Shown: positions 53,688 through 63,524 of the stretch, in pieces
How the letters are laid out: each line of letters starts with the position of its first letter
Numbering within the stretch: position 1 is the first letter of the stretch
From: Caldilineaceae bacterium
GTDB taxonomy: Bacteria; Chloroflexota; Anaerolineae; Caldilineales; Caldilineaceae
NCBI GenBank assembly: GCA_019637645.1
Contig: JAHBVH010000042.1
Coordinates: forward strand, 14,603-78,602
Length of the DNA: 64,000 bases
Reading direction: 5' to 3'
Program-made: the position numbers and the translations under genes
Notes under the pieces: model-generated
Database searches by the model: none
What the model saw: the letters and a program-made list of their open reading frames with translations, nothing else
Told to the model about the DNA's origin: nothing

Positions 53688-54593
53688 TCATGTTCCTGTC
53701 GCCATCCCATGTCGTCGCCAGGCGGCCAAGCCACCTTGGATCAATTCGATGCCAGATGCCACACTCTGGGCACTGCCTCTCCCTTCTCCATAGACCGAGA
53801 CAACCGCATACGCCGCGACTTTGCCGGTGGCCATCACCAGCTCGGTGGCGGCCAAGACTTGCTCCATCGAGGGGCCATGGGGTTCCCGTGTGCCGTGGTT
53901 GGGAACGTAGCGCTCGTCAAGAATATCTGAATCGATATGCAGATAGATCAGATCACAGCGCTGTGCCAACTGCTCTATCGCGGGGGTTAGCGGCTCGCCG
54001 GGGAAACCAGGCGCGGGGGACGCCATCACCACATCGGTGGCGCGAATCAACTGCTCCTCGAGTGGGTCAAGGTTGCGCACATCTACCATCACAATCCGCT
54101 CCGTGGGCAGCGGCGCGCCAATGTGCGACCCTATACGCCAATGGGGATAGGCGAGCCCGGCACAGACGGCCACCGGCATGCCGCCTAACATGCCTGAGAT
54201 TGTCGTCTTCGGCGTATTGAAATCGCCGTGGGCATCGAACCAAACGAGCCCAATGCGCGCGGCTGCGCCATAGACATCCTGCAAACCGCCTAGCACACCG
54301 GTAATGTGGCTACAATCCCCACCCGCCATCAGCACAGCATCGCCCTGCTGGATCGCTGCGGCCACCGCCTTGGCAATTTCACCACCAAGCCGACCTAGGT
54401 TTTCTGTTTCGACGGCTGCGCGTTCTGCCTCGGGAAAACGGGGTTCAACAACGGTGACCGGCACTTGGGCGGCCGCGTAGGCGTTGGCGGCTTGGTAGGC
54501 ATCGAGGCTGCGTTCGTCCCCTTGGGCTAGGCGGCTGCCACGGTAGCGGACGCCAATCGTGGTCAACCCTAGGAGCGGTTGGTGCTGCTGCAT
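53688..54593 (-). CDS. Arginase/agmatinase-family ureohydrolase
   Basis: 301 residues. Mn ligands: His96 (GGDCSH), Asp120/His122/Asp124 (FDAHGDFN), Asp221/Asp223 (HIDSDILDE). The two-metal arginase fold hydrolyses guanidino compounds. The DSDILD motif departs from the usual SxDxDxxDP, so a subfamily other than classical arginase is likely (e.g. agmatinase-like or formimidoylglutamase). Terminal gene of the minus-strand carotenoid unit, 24 bp after DinB. Confidence 0.85.
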   Translation of the reverse strand: MQQHQPLLGLTTIGVRYRGSRLAQGDERSLDAYQAANAYAAAQVPVTVVEPRFPEAERAAVETENLGRLGGEIAKAVAAAIQQGDAVLMAGGDCSHITGVLGGLQDVYGAAARIGLVWFDAHGDFNTPKTTISGMLGGMPVAVCAGLAYPHWRIGSHIGAPLPTERIVMVDVRNLDPLEEQLIRATDVVMASPAPGFPGEPLTPAIEQLAQRCDLIYLHIDSDILDERYVPNHGTREPHGPSMEQVLAATELVMATGKVAAYAVVSVYGEGRGSAQSVASGIELIQGGLAAWRRHGMATGT

Positions 54594-54617
54594 GGCAAAC
54601 TCCTTTACAAGTAATGA

Positions 54618-55133
54618 TTAGGCGTGCGTATCGCCGTTGGTATCAGCATAGCGTAAAGACCATTCCGCCTGCCAAGCCGGTGGAATGGCAAGCTGGTGGC
54701 AGAAGAGAAAGTTGATTAACTGCCCGTGGTGATGCATCTCGTGTTTGATCATCTGAAAGACAACTGTATATCCGGGTTCTCCGTTGTGCAAAGGTGCGTT
54801 GAGGTCGATCTGTTGGAGTAGCTGGGACAAGCGCGCGTCAGCCTGTTGCATTTGCGCTTTGATAATAGCCGGTGTTATCTCGGTAAACTGATCGAGGCTG
54901 GAGGCAAAGCCCTGCCAAGCTCCTTTTTCTAGCTTGTGGAGATAACTTTCATGCGCACCTACCATGCACCAGAATTGATAGCCCAAGCTCTGTGATGTTG
55001 GAAAAGGCAGGCGCAAGGCCAACTGCTCTGGTTGCAGTGCGTCCAGGTAGGCATAGGTCAGTTGGCGGATCTCCTGCCACTGTGCCGCTAGGATCTCGGT
55101 GACGGCGGGACTGCTTGCGGTCGTTGCGGTCAT
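54618..55133 (-). CDS. DinB-family protein
   Basis: 171 residues from ATG 55133; the upstream Met has a longer Arg-rich tail. Four-helix DinB/YfiT fold with the metal-binding His set visible: GAHESYL and KHEMHHHGQL. Family members are metalloproteins, often thiol S-transferases. Function here unknown; it follows the carotenoid desaturase-like gene by ~91 bp. Confidence 0.78.
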   Translation of the reverse strand: MTATTASSPAVTEILAAQWQEIRQLTYAYLDALQPEQLALRLPFPTSQSLGYQFWCMVGAHESYLHKLEKGAWQGFASSLDQFTEITPAIIKAQMQQADARLSQLLQQIDLNAPLHNGEPGYTVVFQMIKHEMHHHGQLINFLFCHQLAIPPAWQAEWSLRYADTNGDTHA

Positions 55134-55224
55134 CGTACTCTTTCTCCGGTAGGACTGGCGCGAGCAAAGGGCTGGCTGGCTTTCCAAACTAAATAGGGCT
55201 TGCCATCATCCTTGTCTCCAATGG

Positions 55225-56817
55225 TTATTGCCAACGGGTTGTTTCACGCATTGGTTGCGTATGCAGGGGGTCATGGGGACCCAGGGTAGTGGCCGAAAAA
55301 TGCCCTTCGGCGAGCAGATCGCGCGCCACGCGCAAGCCGCCCAAGGCCACTGCTGCGGTAGATTGACCCGGAAAGACGCTGTCACCCACCATCCAGAGCT
55401 GTGGCGTCAGGCGTGGCCCCCAGGCGCGCCAGAGATCTGTTTGGGGAAAGCCCCCCACCCAGCCCCATGCCCGGCGGGTAAAGCGTTGAAAAGTAATGGG
55501 CGTGCCGGCCATCTTCCAATGGATCGATTCGTGTAGTCGTGGGAGGGCGCGCGCTGCTACGGCGATCATGGCCTGCATATAGCGCTCTTTGCGCGCCGTA
55601 TAGCTTGCTTGATCGGTGGCATAGCAGTGCCACCAAGGAGCCAACGCGGTGTGGGTACTGATCGTCAACGCCCGTTGACCAGCTGGGGCGCGGCTTTGAT
55701 CCCAACCTGGACTGAGGGAAAGGAATACCGTGTTGGTTTCGCCCATGGGCTCGCGCCCAATGACTTGATGGTGAAGCGGAAAGTCGGGTGGTATGGCGCT
55801 GGCATCAACACCGGCATAGACCATAAACGCACCCCAACCAGTGGGCGGTTGGGTGGCGATGCGTTGGATAGCCGCGGGCGCAGCATCACCCAATAAGCGG
55901 GCAAGGTTCCAAGGGGGTAGATTGGCGATAATGAGCTCGGCGGGGAAGGTCGCACCACGCTTCGTCGTGACCTCAACCGGACGCCCCGCGTTCATTTGAA
56001 TGTGGGTCACTTCTTGGCGGTAGTGCAACTTGCCACCATGGGCGCGTACGGCGTCGGCGAGGGTCGTGGCAATGGTGCCAATACCACCCTGGAGATGGAC
56101 AACGCCACGCCGTGGCAAATCCAGGGCTGCCGCACCATAAAGGGCGTTGGCTTGGCTGCTGGTGGTTTGGGCCGCGATCAGCAATTGCCCATCGATAAAA
56201 AGGCGTAAATTGGCGGGGCAGTTGGCGAGGTGAACAGACAAGGGGCGGAGGGCATCGGCGGCAAGTGTCGCGTGGAGGTGGTGGCGTGGTTTTTCCCATA
56301 GCCAGGCTAAGCCGTCGCCGACTAAGCCTATCCCCTGCCTAAGCGTTTGTGGTGGAAAACTGGGCATGCGCAGGGCGAATTGCCAGAGCGCCGCGGCAGT
56401 CCGTTCTTGCCACTGCCAAAAAGGAGTGGCCGCGGCGCCAAACGCGCGCGTATGTTCCTGCCAACGGCGTTCATCGCCCCAGCGGCTGACCTGTTGCCCA
56501 TCGGGAAGATGGACGGTCAGGGCTGGTTCGCTCGGCTCAACGGGCCAGCGGGCAATGCCAACGGCTTGGGCCACCAGATCCATTGGCCCGCCAGGGTAGA
56601 AGCCACCCGCCAAGGTCGCGCCAGCGTCAAAGCGGTAGCCTTTGTGATAGAAGGTGCCAGCACAGCCACCAGGATAGATATGGGCTTCGAGTACGGTCAC
56701 ATCGAGGCCCGCCCGTGCCAGGCGTGCTGCTGTGGTGAGGCCGCCAATCCCTGCGCCGATCACCACCACCCGTTGGGGTGATCGGACAACAGAGGGGGTA
56801 CGGTAGTTGCTTGCCAC
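55225..56817 (-). CDS. Carotenoid desaturase/isomerase-like FAD-dependent oxidoreductase
   Basis: 530 residues. ADP-binding fold [31 protein letters not shown] (~21-52), and the C-terminal carotenoid-enzyme signature [27 protein letters not shown]. Overall similar to CrtI/CrtO/CrtISO-type phytoene desaturase and isomerase. Which carotenoid step it performs cannot be decided here. It begins 1 bp after the SRPBCC gene, so it is tightly coupled in the carH operon; the phytoene synthase is across the divergent promoter. Confidence 0.85.
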   Translation of the reverse strand: MASNYRTPSVVRSPQRVVVIGAGIGGLTTAARLARAGLDVTVLEAHIYPGGCAGTFYHKGYRFDAGATLAGGFYPGGPMDLVAQAVGIARWPVEPSEPALTVHLPDGQQVSRWGDERRWQEHTRAFGAAATPFWQWQERTAAALWQFALRMPSFPPQTLRQGIGLVGDGLAWLWEKPRHHLHATLAADALRPLSVHLANCPANLRLFIDGQLLIAAQTTSSQANALYGAAALDLPRRGVVHLQGGIGTIATTLADAVRAHGGKLHYRQEVTHIQMNAGRPVEVTTKRGATFPAELIIANLPPWNLARLLGDAAPAAIQRIATQPPTGWGAFMVYAGVDASAIPPDFPLHHQVIGREPMGETNTVFLSLSPGWDQSRAPAGQRALTISTHTALAPWWHCYATDQASYTARKERYMQAMIAVAARALPRLHESIHWKMAGTPITFQRFTRRAWGWVGGFPQTDLWRAWGPRLTPQLWMVGDSVFPGQSTAAVALGGLRVARDLLAEGHFSATTLGPHDPLHTQPMRETTRWQ

Positions 56818-56818
56818 G

Positions 56819-57292
56819 CTAGTCTGTCACTGCTGCCGCAGCGGGATCGCTGGCGCGTGCCAAGAGCCGCTTGGTTTTCCAGCCGCGATAGGCAAAGAGC
56901 AGTGGTAGCGTTAGCCACATTCCCAGCCCAACGATTTTCCAATGCCATGCCGCGGCGAAGTGCAAGTCGATGGTATCAATCACTGCGGTTTCCGTGGGGC
57001 TCAGGGCGCGGAATGTGTGCTGATGGACCCATTGTTGAAAGGGACCCCTGAGCTGATGATCAACAAAACCGGTGGGCGTGACTGCTTCCACCCGCGCCTG
57101 CCAATGAATGGGGAAGGGGCCGAGCCAGAGGGTAAAGGCTATTTCATCTCCCTCATTCAAACGGGCCGGGGCGCGCTGTAGGCGGACTACGACTGGGGGT
57201 GGAGTAATGGCACCCATGCTAGCCGCGTGGCGATGAAATTCGGCAACGGCGGCCAAGGGGGCCTGCACGCGAAATGAATGGCGAAATTGCAT
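56819..57292 (-). CDS. SRPBCC (START/Bet v1-like) ligand-binding protein
   Basis: 157 residues. The helix-grip fold pattern [50 protein letters not shown] and [22 protein letters not shown] matches the SRPBCC superfamily. A C-terminal hydrophobic segment ([24 protein letters not shown]) may tether it to the membrane. Its place between TIGR01777 and a carotenoid desaturase suggests binding a hydrophobic intermediate; this is inference. Confidence 0.75.
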   Translation of the reverse strand: MQFRHSFRVQAPLAAVAEFHRHAASMGAITPPPVVVRLQRAPARLNEGDEIAFTLWLGPFPIHWQARVEAVTPTGFVDHQLRGPFQQWVHQHTFRALSPTETAVIDTIDLHFAAAWHWKIVGLGMWLTLPLLFAYRGWKTKRLLARASDPAAAAVTD

Positions 57293-57325
57293 CGGTTTCC
57301 CTTCCGGCTCAACTCTTCGACTTTG

Positions 57326-58237
57326 CTACTGTAATAGCTGACCTAGTGCTTCACGGGCCGAGGGGTAACTAAAGGCAAAGCCGAGGGCTTCTAATTTCTG
57401 GGGCACGACGCGCTGACCATCAATCACCATGGTTGACATTTCGCCCAAGGCTGCTTGGAGGGCAATGCTGGGTGTTGGTATAAAGGCTGGGCGACGCATG
57501 GTGGCACCGAGGATCTCACTGAACTGGGCATTGGTCAAGGGGTTCGGGGCGGCTAGGTTAAAGGGTCCAGTGGCATTGGGCGTATCTAGCAAGAATTTGA
57601 TGGCGCGCGCCGTGTCGGTGATGTGGATCCAGGGCATCCACTGTTTGCCATTGCCGAGCGGCCCGCCGGCCAAAAATTTGAAGGGCAGCATCATTTTGGG
57701 CAAGGCCCCACCCGCTTTGCTCAGGACAATGCCTGTGCGGATAATCGGTCGGCGAATGCCCATCCGTTCTACCGGCGCCGTGGACATTTCCCAGTCAAAG
57801 CAAACTTTTGCCAAAAAGTCGGTGCCAGGTGGCGCGGTTTCGGTGATCAGGCGGTCATCGGCATGGGTGCCATAATAGCCGACGGCTGAAGCTTGAATCA
57901 GGATGGTGGGCTTCTGCTTTGCCTGTTGAATCGCTTGCTGAATCGCCAGGCCAGCATGGATACGACTTTCGCGGATCAATTTCTTGCGGCTGGCTGACCA
58001 ACGCTGGTCGGCAATGCCAGCTCCGGCGAGATTGATGATAGCTTCTGTGCCATTCACCAAATGGCCCCAGCCTGCCGTCGTTTCCCCATCCCATTTTTCG
58101 ATCCGCACACCTTTGGGCATGCCACGCGATTCATCTGGGTCGCGGCTGAGAATCGTAACCAAGTGACCATCGGCGAGGAGTAGTGGGCAAAGCGCCTTGC
58201 CGATCAAGCCGGTGCCCCCAGTAATAAGAATCCGCAT
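57326..58237 (-). CDS. TIGR01777-family NAD(P)-binding epimerase-like protein
   Basis: 303 residues. Extended SDR fold with [28 protein letters not shown] and the internal [32 protein letters not shown] region diagnostic of TIGR01777 (YfcH/SulA-like proteins of uncertain function). Catalytic Tyr in SAVGYYG. Second gene after carH, 16 bp away. TIGR01777 proteins recur beside SRPBCC and carotenoid genes. Confidence 0.85.
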   Translation of the reverse strand: MRILITGGTGLIGKALCPLLLADGHLVTILSRDPDESRGMPKGVRIEKWDGETTAGWGHLVNGTEAIINLAGAGIADQRWSASRKKLIRESRIHAGLAIQQAIQQAKQKPTILIQASAVGYYGTHADDRLITETAPPGTDFLAKVCFDWEMSTAPVERMGIRRPIIRTGIVLSKAGGALPKMMLPFKFLAGGPLGNGKQWMPWIHITDTARAIKFLLDTPNATGPFNLAAPNPLTNAQFSEILGATMRRPAFIPTPSIALQAALGEMSTMVIDGQRVVPQKLEALGFAFSYPSAREALGQLLQ

Positions 58238-58253
58238 AGCTATGTCTTTCCTT

Positions 58254-59660
58254 TCATCGCGTCGTTGTCAGCGGGTGTGTATAGATGTTGGCTTGGGTGA
58301 GAATACGTTTGAGCCATTGGATCAGAATAGAGCCACTGCTGTTGAGGATCTTTTCGGCGGCGGCAAGGTAGGAGGCCAAATAGCGCGCGACAATGGCCTG
58401 CGGCATTTGGTAGTGGTTGGTCAGCAGCCCTTGAATCCAGTGGAGATCGACGCCCAGATAGTCAATATTGCCCAGCTGTAGCGCTGCTGTAATGTTACGG
58501 CTGAAATTGAAGGTGGCTTTATGCAACATGGTTGGTGATAGCCCGGAGCTATTGATGGTGCGCCATAATTCTGCTTCGATCGATGCCTGTTGTTGGCGGA
58601 AGTGGAAAAGTGCCTCTTCGTATTGCTGGGTAAGGGGGAGCGCTGGCTGGGATAGGCGAATGGGGAATAAGAGGTCCTCTACTCGTTGGACGGCTTCTTC
58701 GATATGCGGGCCTAGATAATGGCCCGTAATGCGGGTGTGCAGATCGGAAATCCGCGTAAAGATCATGCCGCCAAAGGCCATGGGGATGCGGACTTGATAG
58801 AGTAAGTCGCTAAGTTCCCGCAAGCTCGCGGCTGTAAACAATTGCTGCGCGGTGAGAACCACAAAATTGGGGCGAGCGGTTTGGGTGGTGGTCACAAAAT
58901 CCTGGACAGGAATATCGGCCCCCAAAAATAAAACATCCCACCCGCGGCGGCGCAGCAACAGGGAGAGAATGAGTGGCGCAAAGGTATGTCCTTCTTCGGG
59001 GGGGCACCCCACTAAAATACGCCCGGCTCGTGTGGGCAAAGGCGTAGCGGCCATGAGGGCTTCCATACGACGAACTGCCAACGCTGAGGCAAAATGTTCC
59101 TGCTGGACGGTAATCTGCCCCGCGTACCAGCCTTCGCCAATGGTAGCCAGTCCCTTTTGAAAGAGATCAAAACAGACACGCTCAACGCTGAACACCCCAA
59201 AGGTTTGCGAAACTATGCGTTCGGCCTGTTGCTCATCAAAACGGAGACAGGCGGCAATCCAGGCTTCGCGCGCCTGAGCCATCGTATCGCTACCATTCTC
59301 TGCCGTTGGGGCTAACGTTGGTGATAGGTGTAGTCGTTGCGTGGCATTGGTGTAATTGCGACTTGGCGGTGTGCTTCCCGGTTCGGGGGTAATGGCCTGT
59401 TGCGGATTGCTTCCCTCTGCGTCAAGCCGACGCCATAATTCCACGGCGCGGCTGATACTCATGCCTTCTTCCTGGCGCGCAATCAACCACTTCAGGAGTT
59501 GAATATCTTTTTGGGAATAGAGCCGATGACCACTATCCGTGCGTTGGGGTTCGGGTAGACCATAGCGTCTCTCCCAGGCTCGCAATGTATCTGGTTTCAG
59601 GCCTGTTTCTTGCACAACGGCTTTTAGATTAAAGGTTGGTGCATCTGGAGAAGATTTCAT
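58254..59660 (-). CDS. carH: CarH/LitR-type MerR regulator with adenosylcobalamin-binding photoreceptor domain
   Basis: 468 residues. N-terminal MerR winged helix ([25 protein letters not shown], 25-49). Light-sensing helical bundle: Trp178 and Glu188-His189 make the W-x9-EH motif of CarH. The Rossmann B12-binding domain follows, with His225 (EEGHTFAPL) as the lower axial ligand. In CarH, dark-state adenosylcobalamin holds a tetramer on DNA and light breaks it up. A C-terminal extension of ~125 residues (340-468) is longer than in Thermus CarH. Faces crtB divergently; promoter and repeats are annotated. A blue/green-light-responsive repressor of crtB and its own operon is the expected role. 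Confidence 0.88.
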   Translation of the reverse strand: MKSSPDAPTFNLKAVVQETGLKPDTLRAWERRYGLPEPQRTDSGHRLYSQKDIQLLKWLIARQEEGMSISRAVELWRRLDAEGSNPQQAITPEPGSTPPSRNYTNATQRLHLSPTLAPTAENGSDTMAQAREAWIAACLRFDEQQAERIVSQTFGVFSVERVCFDLFQKGLATIGEGWYAGQITVQQEHFASALAVRRMEALMAATPLPTRAGRILVGCPPEEGHTFAPLILSLLLRRRGWDVLFLGADIPVQDFVTTTQTARPNFVVLTAQQLFTAASLRELSDLLYQVRIPMAFGGMIFTRISDLHTRITGHYLGPHIEEAVQRVEDLLFPIRLSQPALPLTQQYEEALFHFRQQQASIEAELWRTINSSGLSPTMLHKATFNFSRNITAALQLGNIDYLGVDLHWIQGLLTNHYQMPQAIVARYLASYLAAAEKILNSSGSILIQWLKRILTQANIYTHPLTTTR

Positions 59661-59753
59661 ATCAACCGTTATTTACTTTAAACCTTTCTGGTGCCTACTC
59701 GATCCCTACGCCCACGCCCACTTTGCGCTTCGCTTGCCAACAAAGCTGTGTTT

Positions 59754-59782
59754 ATTGTAACAAATTGGGGCAGCTTCGTCAA
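59754..59782 (-). promoter_or_regulatory. carH promoter (sigma70-type)
   Basis: Minus strand: -35 TTGACG (59782-59777), 17-bp spacer, -10 TACAAT (59759-59754). Places the transcription start near 59747. Confidence 0.65.
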
Positions 59783-59809
59783 ACGTTTGTAAAATTTGGG
59801 AACGCCTTT

Positions 59810-59843
59810 TGTATACATAATATGGACAAATGTATGGATAATA
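59810..59843 (+). promoter_or_regulatory. Direct repeats TGTATnnATAATA, candidate CarH operator
   Basis: TGTATACATAATA (59810-59822) and TGTATGGATAATA (59831-59843) begin exactly 21 bp apart, i.e. two helical turns. A related TATGGACAA lies between them at 59821-59829. The right copy ends 2 bp before the crtB -35, so a bound regulator would block or recruit polymerase. CarH-type proteins bind tandem direct repeats around -35 elements; consensus not confirmed here. Confidence 0.5.
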
Positions 59844-59845
59844 CC

Positions 59846-59874
59846 TTGACAAAGCCACTCTACCATGTTATTTT
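59846..59874 (+). promoter_or_regulatory. crtB promoter (sigma70-type)
   Basis: -35 TTGACA (59846-59851), 17-bp spacer, -10 TATTTT (59869-59874). Start expected near 59881, with GAGGAG at 59914-59919 before ATG 59930. Confidence 0.7.
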
Positions 59875-59929
59875 GCAAAACAGTTGTTCGCTAGATTACT
59901 TTCTTACCCAAATTGAGGAGAAGCTGGCC

Positions 59930-60871
59930 ATGCAAGGACAGAGCCATGCGTGGGAACGGACCCTGCTTTCTTTGGCGCACGAAGCACACCATACCGAACC
60001 TACTCCCCATGCCTTGCACGTGGATGCCGTTACGCTCCGGCGCGCGTATGATTATTGCGAGACGCTGATCGCCATTCACAGTAAATCTTTTCTGTTGGCC
60101 TCTGCGCTGTTGCCCATAGAAAAGCGGCGCGCAGTACGTGCCCTCTATGCCTTCTGCCGGGTAACGGATGACATTGTGGACCGTGGCCAAGGGGATGTGC
60201 AAGCGAATTTGGCCCACTGGCGCCGCCGTATTTTGGTGAGCCATCCACCCCAAGATGACCTAGTGGCGATTGCCTGGGCCGCTGCCCGGCTGCGCTACCA
60301 AGTGCCGGTACGCTACGCCGAGCAATTGATTGAGGGTGTTGCACGCGACCTAACGCAGTGCCGTTATCAGACCTTTGCTGAGTTAACTGCCTATTGTTAT
60401 GGCGTCGCTTCGACTGTGGGGTTGATGAGCATGCATGTTATTGGCTATGCTGGCACACATGCGTTGCCCTATGCCATTAAGTTGGGCGTGGCACTGCAAC
60501 TGACCAACATTCTGCGGGATGTCGGTGAGGATTGGCGCGCTGGGCGGCTCTACTTACCACAAGAAGATTTGGCTCACTTTGGGCTAAGCGAAGCGGATAT
60601 TGCGCGTGGTCAGGTAACAAGCGCTTGGCGCGCCTTTATGCGCTATCAAGTGGGGCGCACGCGCCTGCTCTACCGCGAAGCTGCACCAGGGATTGCCCTG
60701 TTGGATCGCGATGGGCGTTTTGCCATTGCGGCGGCGGCTGACCTCTATCAGGGGATTCTCGCCGACATTGAAGCCCATGACTACGATGTCTTTACGCGGC
60801 GTGCCTTTGTCACAAAGTGGGGGAAAGTGCGCCGCCTGCCAGGGATCTGGTGGCGGAGTCGCACGGGATAG
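59930..60871 (+). CDS. crtB: Phytoene (squalene/phytoene) synthase
   Basis: 313 residues from ATG 59930, nicely placed after GAGGAG; the longer upstream frame lies in promoter DNA. Head-to-head condensation of two GGPP. Aspartate-rich motifs: Asp80/Asp81/Asp84 ([11 protein letters not shown]) and Asp197/Asp201 ([12 protein letters not shown]). Length typical of CrtB. Divergent from a carH-like regulator and controlled by a promoter overlapping its candidate operator. The Lys/Arg-rich C-terminus is unremarkable. Confidence 0.92.
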   Translation: MQGQSHAWERTLLSLAHEAHHTEPTPHALHVDAVTLRRAYDYCETLIAIHSKSFLLASALLPIEKRRAVRALYAFCRVTDDIVDRGQGDVQANLAHWRRRILVSHPPQDDLVAIAWAAARLRYQVPVRYAEQLIEGVARDLTQCRYQTFAELTAYCYGVASTVGLMSMHVIGYAGTHALPYAIKLGVALQLTNILRDVGEDWRAGRLYLPQEDLAHFGLSEADIARGQVTSAWRAFMRYQVGRTRLLYREAAPGIALLDRDGRFAIAAAADLYQGILADIEAHDYDVFTRRAFVTKWGKVRRLPGIWWRSRTG

Positions 60872-60904
60872 GCATTGGGCTAGCGGCGATTAGAAAGCGA
60901 AGAC

Positions 60905-60936
60905 AACTGGAAGTGCCGCCCGTGGCACTTCCAGTT
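60905..60936. terminator. Hairpin at the crtB/HisG-like convergence
   Basis: Perfect 13-bp stem AACTGGAAGTGCC (60905-60917) / GGCACTTCCAGTT (60924-60936) with a 6-nt loop. No T tract on either side. The right arm overlaps the stop codon of the minus-strand gene. Confidence 0.5.
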
Positions 60937-62176
60937 AGGCGGCAATGCGCTCCACTGGTTCTACCAAGGCTGCTTTGTAAGTTTCATAATAAGCTAACAA
61001 GCGGCGACGCGATTCGGCCACCAAGGCAATGGCTTCATCTTGCTTATATTGATCGTCGGGACGCCAATAGCGAGTTTGGAGACGGTAGGGGCGCAGCCCA
61101 TTTTCCACATCGGCATGATTGCAGAAGAGTTCAGCGACTGATGGGCGATAGATCCAGCCTTCACCCATGTTGGTCTCTAGTGCTAGATACCAAAGCGCAA
61201 ATTGACGAATGCGTTCGTCGTCAAAGTAGCCAATGGGCTCCATAGTTTCGATAAAGCGCTGAACCGACGTGTTTTGGAGGTAGCGTCGATAATCCGCCAC
61301 CCATAAGCTCTCGGAGAGAAAGAGGGGCGCGCCGTGCAAGAGTAGCCCTTTTTTCTTCAGCGTATTCCCTGTTTGGACCAATTCGAGCCCCACACTGCCT
61401 GGCTGCGCCTCGACCACGGCATCCTCGACATTTTCCACCGAGACAATTTTGAGATCAGGATAGGCGGCATTGACCACCCCTGTATAGCGACCCTTGACAA
61501 AAACGGGACGGCCATTGCGCGCCAAATGATCGAGAAAATCTTCGGGATAGGCCGACCGGCGTTTGCCCGTCGTCATTTGCGCTGAATAGATCGATTGATA
61601 ACGGCTGCTCGGCTTGGAGATAAGGAAGAAGCCAACCATATCTTGCACTTCTTGGCGCAACAGGCTGTTATAGCGCGTCAGTTGGGCCGAGCCAGCAATG
61701 CGAATGTCCGTTGGCTTGTCGAGCTGGTAGTTGTACATGCCCCACTTGGTCACCGAGGTAGGATCATGGAGGTAATACTGCGTCATGGTTAGCAACTCGT
61801 CGAGGCCAACCACGGCACAGTCCACTTCGTCCAACCGAATGAGCGAAGAGCCATTATGGGGCTCTTCGCCTTCGATCCGCACACGTACGCCATTGATCGT
61901 CCATTCATGGCCCAAAAAGCCAACGCGATAGGGCCGGTTGTGGCGTTTGCGGTCGATGAAGAGCCCAAAACAGGGGGCCACTTCCATGGCCCTGTGAAGA
62001 AAGTGACTCGCTTCTGTATAATCGGCGCTGCTTTGCTTCTTGCTATCCTGTGAAACGGCCACAATGCGGTCAATTTCAGCGGCATCGACGCCATAGCGTT
62101 TCAGCCGGTTGAGAAAATTTTCGAAGGTGCGCCCTGCCCGGGGAATGGTACAGGCGACCGAGAACGTTTGAGACAT
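60935..62176 (-). CDS. HisG-like (ATP phosphoribosyltransferase fold) protein of unknown function
   Basis: 413 residues. The C-terminal half has IRIAGSAQLTRYN (~158-170), KIVSVENVEDAVVEAQPGSVGLELVQTGNTLKKKGL (~243-278) and TGNTL (269-273). This pattern matches the substrate-binding and phosphate region of HisG ATP phosphoribosyltransferases. Total length (413) is longer than short or long HisG, and the flanking regions differ (PAGRTFENFLNRLKRYG at start). No his genes adjoin it. It may be a HisG paralogue or a related transferase. Histidine operon membership is not supported. Confidence 0.5.
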   Translation of the reverse strand: MSQTFSVACTIPRAGRTFENFLNRLKRYGVDAAEIDRIVAVSQDSKKQSSADYTEASHFLHRAMEVAPCFGLFIDRKRHNRPYRVGFLGHEWTINGVRVRIEGEEPHNGSSLIRLDEVDCAVVGLDELLTMTQYYLHDPTSVTKWGMYNYQLDKPTDIRIAGSAQLTRYNSLLRQEVQDMVGFFLISKPSSRYQSIYSAQMTTGKRRSAYPEDFLDHLARNGRPVFVKGRYTGVVNAAYPDLKIVSVENVEDAVVEAQPGSVGLELVQTGNTLKKKGLLLHGAPLFLSESLWVADYRRYLQNTSVQRFIETMEPIGYFDDERIRQFALWYLALETNMGEGWIYRPSVAELFCNHADVENGLRPYRLQTRYWRPDDQYKQDEAIALVAESRRRLLAYYETYKAALVEPVERIAA

Positions 62177-62222
62177 GATGTTGCTACTTTAGGTATAGGG
62201 AGTGAATGCGTAACTTCTACTA

Positions 62223-63377
62223 TTATTCAAAGGCCGAAATGCCCGTCAGGTGGCGGCCAATGATCAACTTCTGGATTTGGCTGGTGCCTTCATAGAGGCT
62301 CGCCACACGACAGTCGCGCCAGAGCCGTTCGGGTTCGTATTCGTCGGAAAAGCCATAGCCGCCATGGATCTGAATCGCCATATCCGCATTGCGCTTGGCG
62401 GCTTCGGTGGCATAGAGTTTGGCCATGGAGACCGGAATGGTGCTGACTTCGCCTTGGTTTTTGACCCACCCGGCTTGGTAGACCAACAGGCGTGCCGCCT
62501 CAGTATCAACCTTCATTTGGGCAAGTAGATCCTGCATCATCTGGAAGCTGGCTATCGGCTTATCAAACGCGATACGTTCCTTCGCGTAGCGAATGCTAAC
62601 ATCGAGGGCGCGTTGGGCCGTGCCGACACAGCCGCTGGCCACCCCATACCGGCCATTGTCCAAGGCACTCATGGCGATGCTGAAACCTTTGCCCACTTCA
62701 CCTAAGCGTTGGCTGTCGGGCACACGGACATTGTCCAAGAAGAGTTCGCCGGTGTCGCTGGCCTTGAGCCCTAGCTTGCCGGTCATCTTGCGGCTGCTAA
62801 AGCCGGGGCTCTTAGCGTCAACCAAAAAGGCGACCATGCCTCGATGTTTGGAGCCAGGCTGGGTTTGGGCAAAGATGATCGCAACATCGGCCCAGGTGCC
62901 ATTGCTGATCCAGACCTTTTGCCCATTGAGCACCCATTCATCGCCTTCGCGTTTGGCCGTCGTGGCAACGTTGCCCGCATCCGAGCCAGCATCGGGTTCG
63001 GTCAGGCCAAAGCAGCCGAGCCACTCGCCGCTGCACAGTTTGGGCAGATAGTGCAGTTTTTGGGCTTCGGTGCCCCACTTGAGAATGGTTAACTCCACCA
63101 AGGACATCTGCACGGAAAGGGTGGTGCGCACACTCGAGTCGGCATAGCCCACTTCTTCAAAGACAATGGCCTCGGCAATGTAGTCGAGGCCCGTACCACC
63201 ATATGCTTCGGGGATGGGGACGCCCAAATAGCCTAATTCGCCCATCTTGTAGAGTAGATCGCGCGGGAATTTTCCGTCATGATCCCATTGGCGGGCAAAG
63301 GGGAGGATCTGTTCGGCGGCAAATTTGCGTACCGAATCTTTAATCATTTTTTGTTCGGACGATAAGTTGAAATCCAT
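62223..63377 (-). CDS. Acyl-CoA dehydrogenase
   Basis: 384 residues from ATG 63377; an ATG 3 bp upstream is equivalent. FAD-dependent alpha,beta-dehydrogenation of acyl-CoAs. Family elements: LSSEQKMIKDSVRKFA, CFGLTEPDAGSDAGN (FAD/substrate), KVWISNG, and the C-terminal YEGTSQIQKLIIGRHL with the catalytic Glu. The core IHGGYGFSDEYEPERLWRD is typical of short/medium-chain enzymes. Stands alone, near the HisG-like gene; no etfAB in sight. Confidence 0.93.
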   Translation of the reverse strand: MDFNLSSEQKMIKDSVRKFAAEQILPFARQWDHDGKFPRDLLYKMGELGYLGVPIPEAYGGTGLDYIAEAIVFEEVGYADSSVRTTLSVQMSLVELTILKWGTEAQKLHYLPKLCSGEWLGCFGLTEPDAGSDAGNVATTAKREGDEWVLNGQKVWISNGTWADVAIIFAQTQPGSKHRGMVAFLVDAKSPGFSSRKMTGKLGLKASDTGELFLDNVRVPDSQRLGEVGKGFSIAMSALDNGRYGVASGCVGTAQRALDVSIRYAKERIAFDKPIASFQMMQDLLAQMKVDTEAARLLVYQAGWVKNQGEVSTIPVSMAKLYATEAAKRNADMAIQIHGGYGFSDEYEPERLWRDCRVASLYEGTSQIQKLIIGRHLTGISAFE

Positions 63378-63524
63378 CATAGACCTCGTTTTCTGCCACG
63401 TTCTTTGCCACGTTCTTTGTCAAAATTGATTCGTGTAGCCAAAACTGGCTATCAACCTATTTCTAGCTGCTTTCATTGTACCCGTAGGCTGCGGCATACC
63501 CAAACCTGGCAGGGCAGGAATCGT

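Larger units (their letters stand above)
59661..59929. promoter_or_regulatory. carH-crtB divergent control region
   Basis: 269 bp between carH ATG (59660) and crtB ATG (59930). It holds two opposed promoters and a pair of direct repeats (separate entries). Both gene starts have leaders: carH about 85 nt, crtB about 50 nt. Confidence 0.75.

Noticed and set aside
59636..59929. N-terminal extension of the phytoene synthase frame
   Set aside because: It would cover the divergent promoter region; the GAGGAG-preceded ATG 59930 gives the normal CrtB length.
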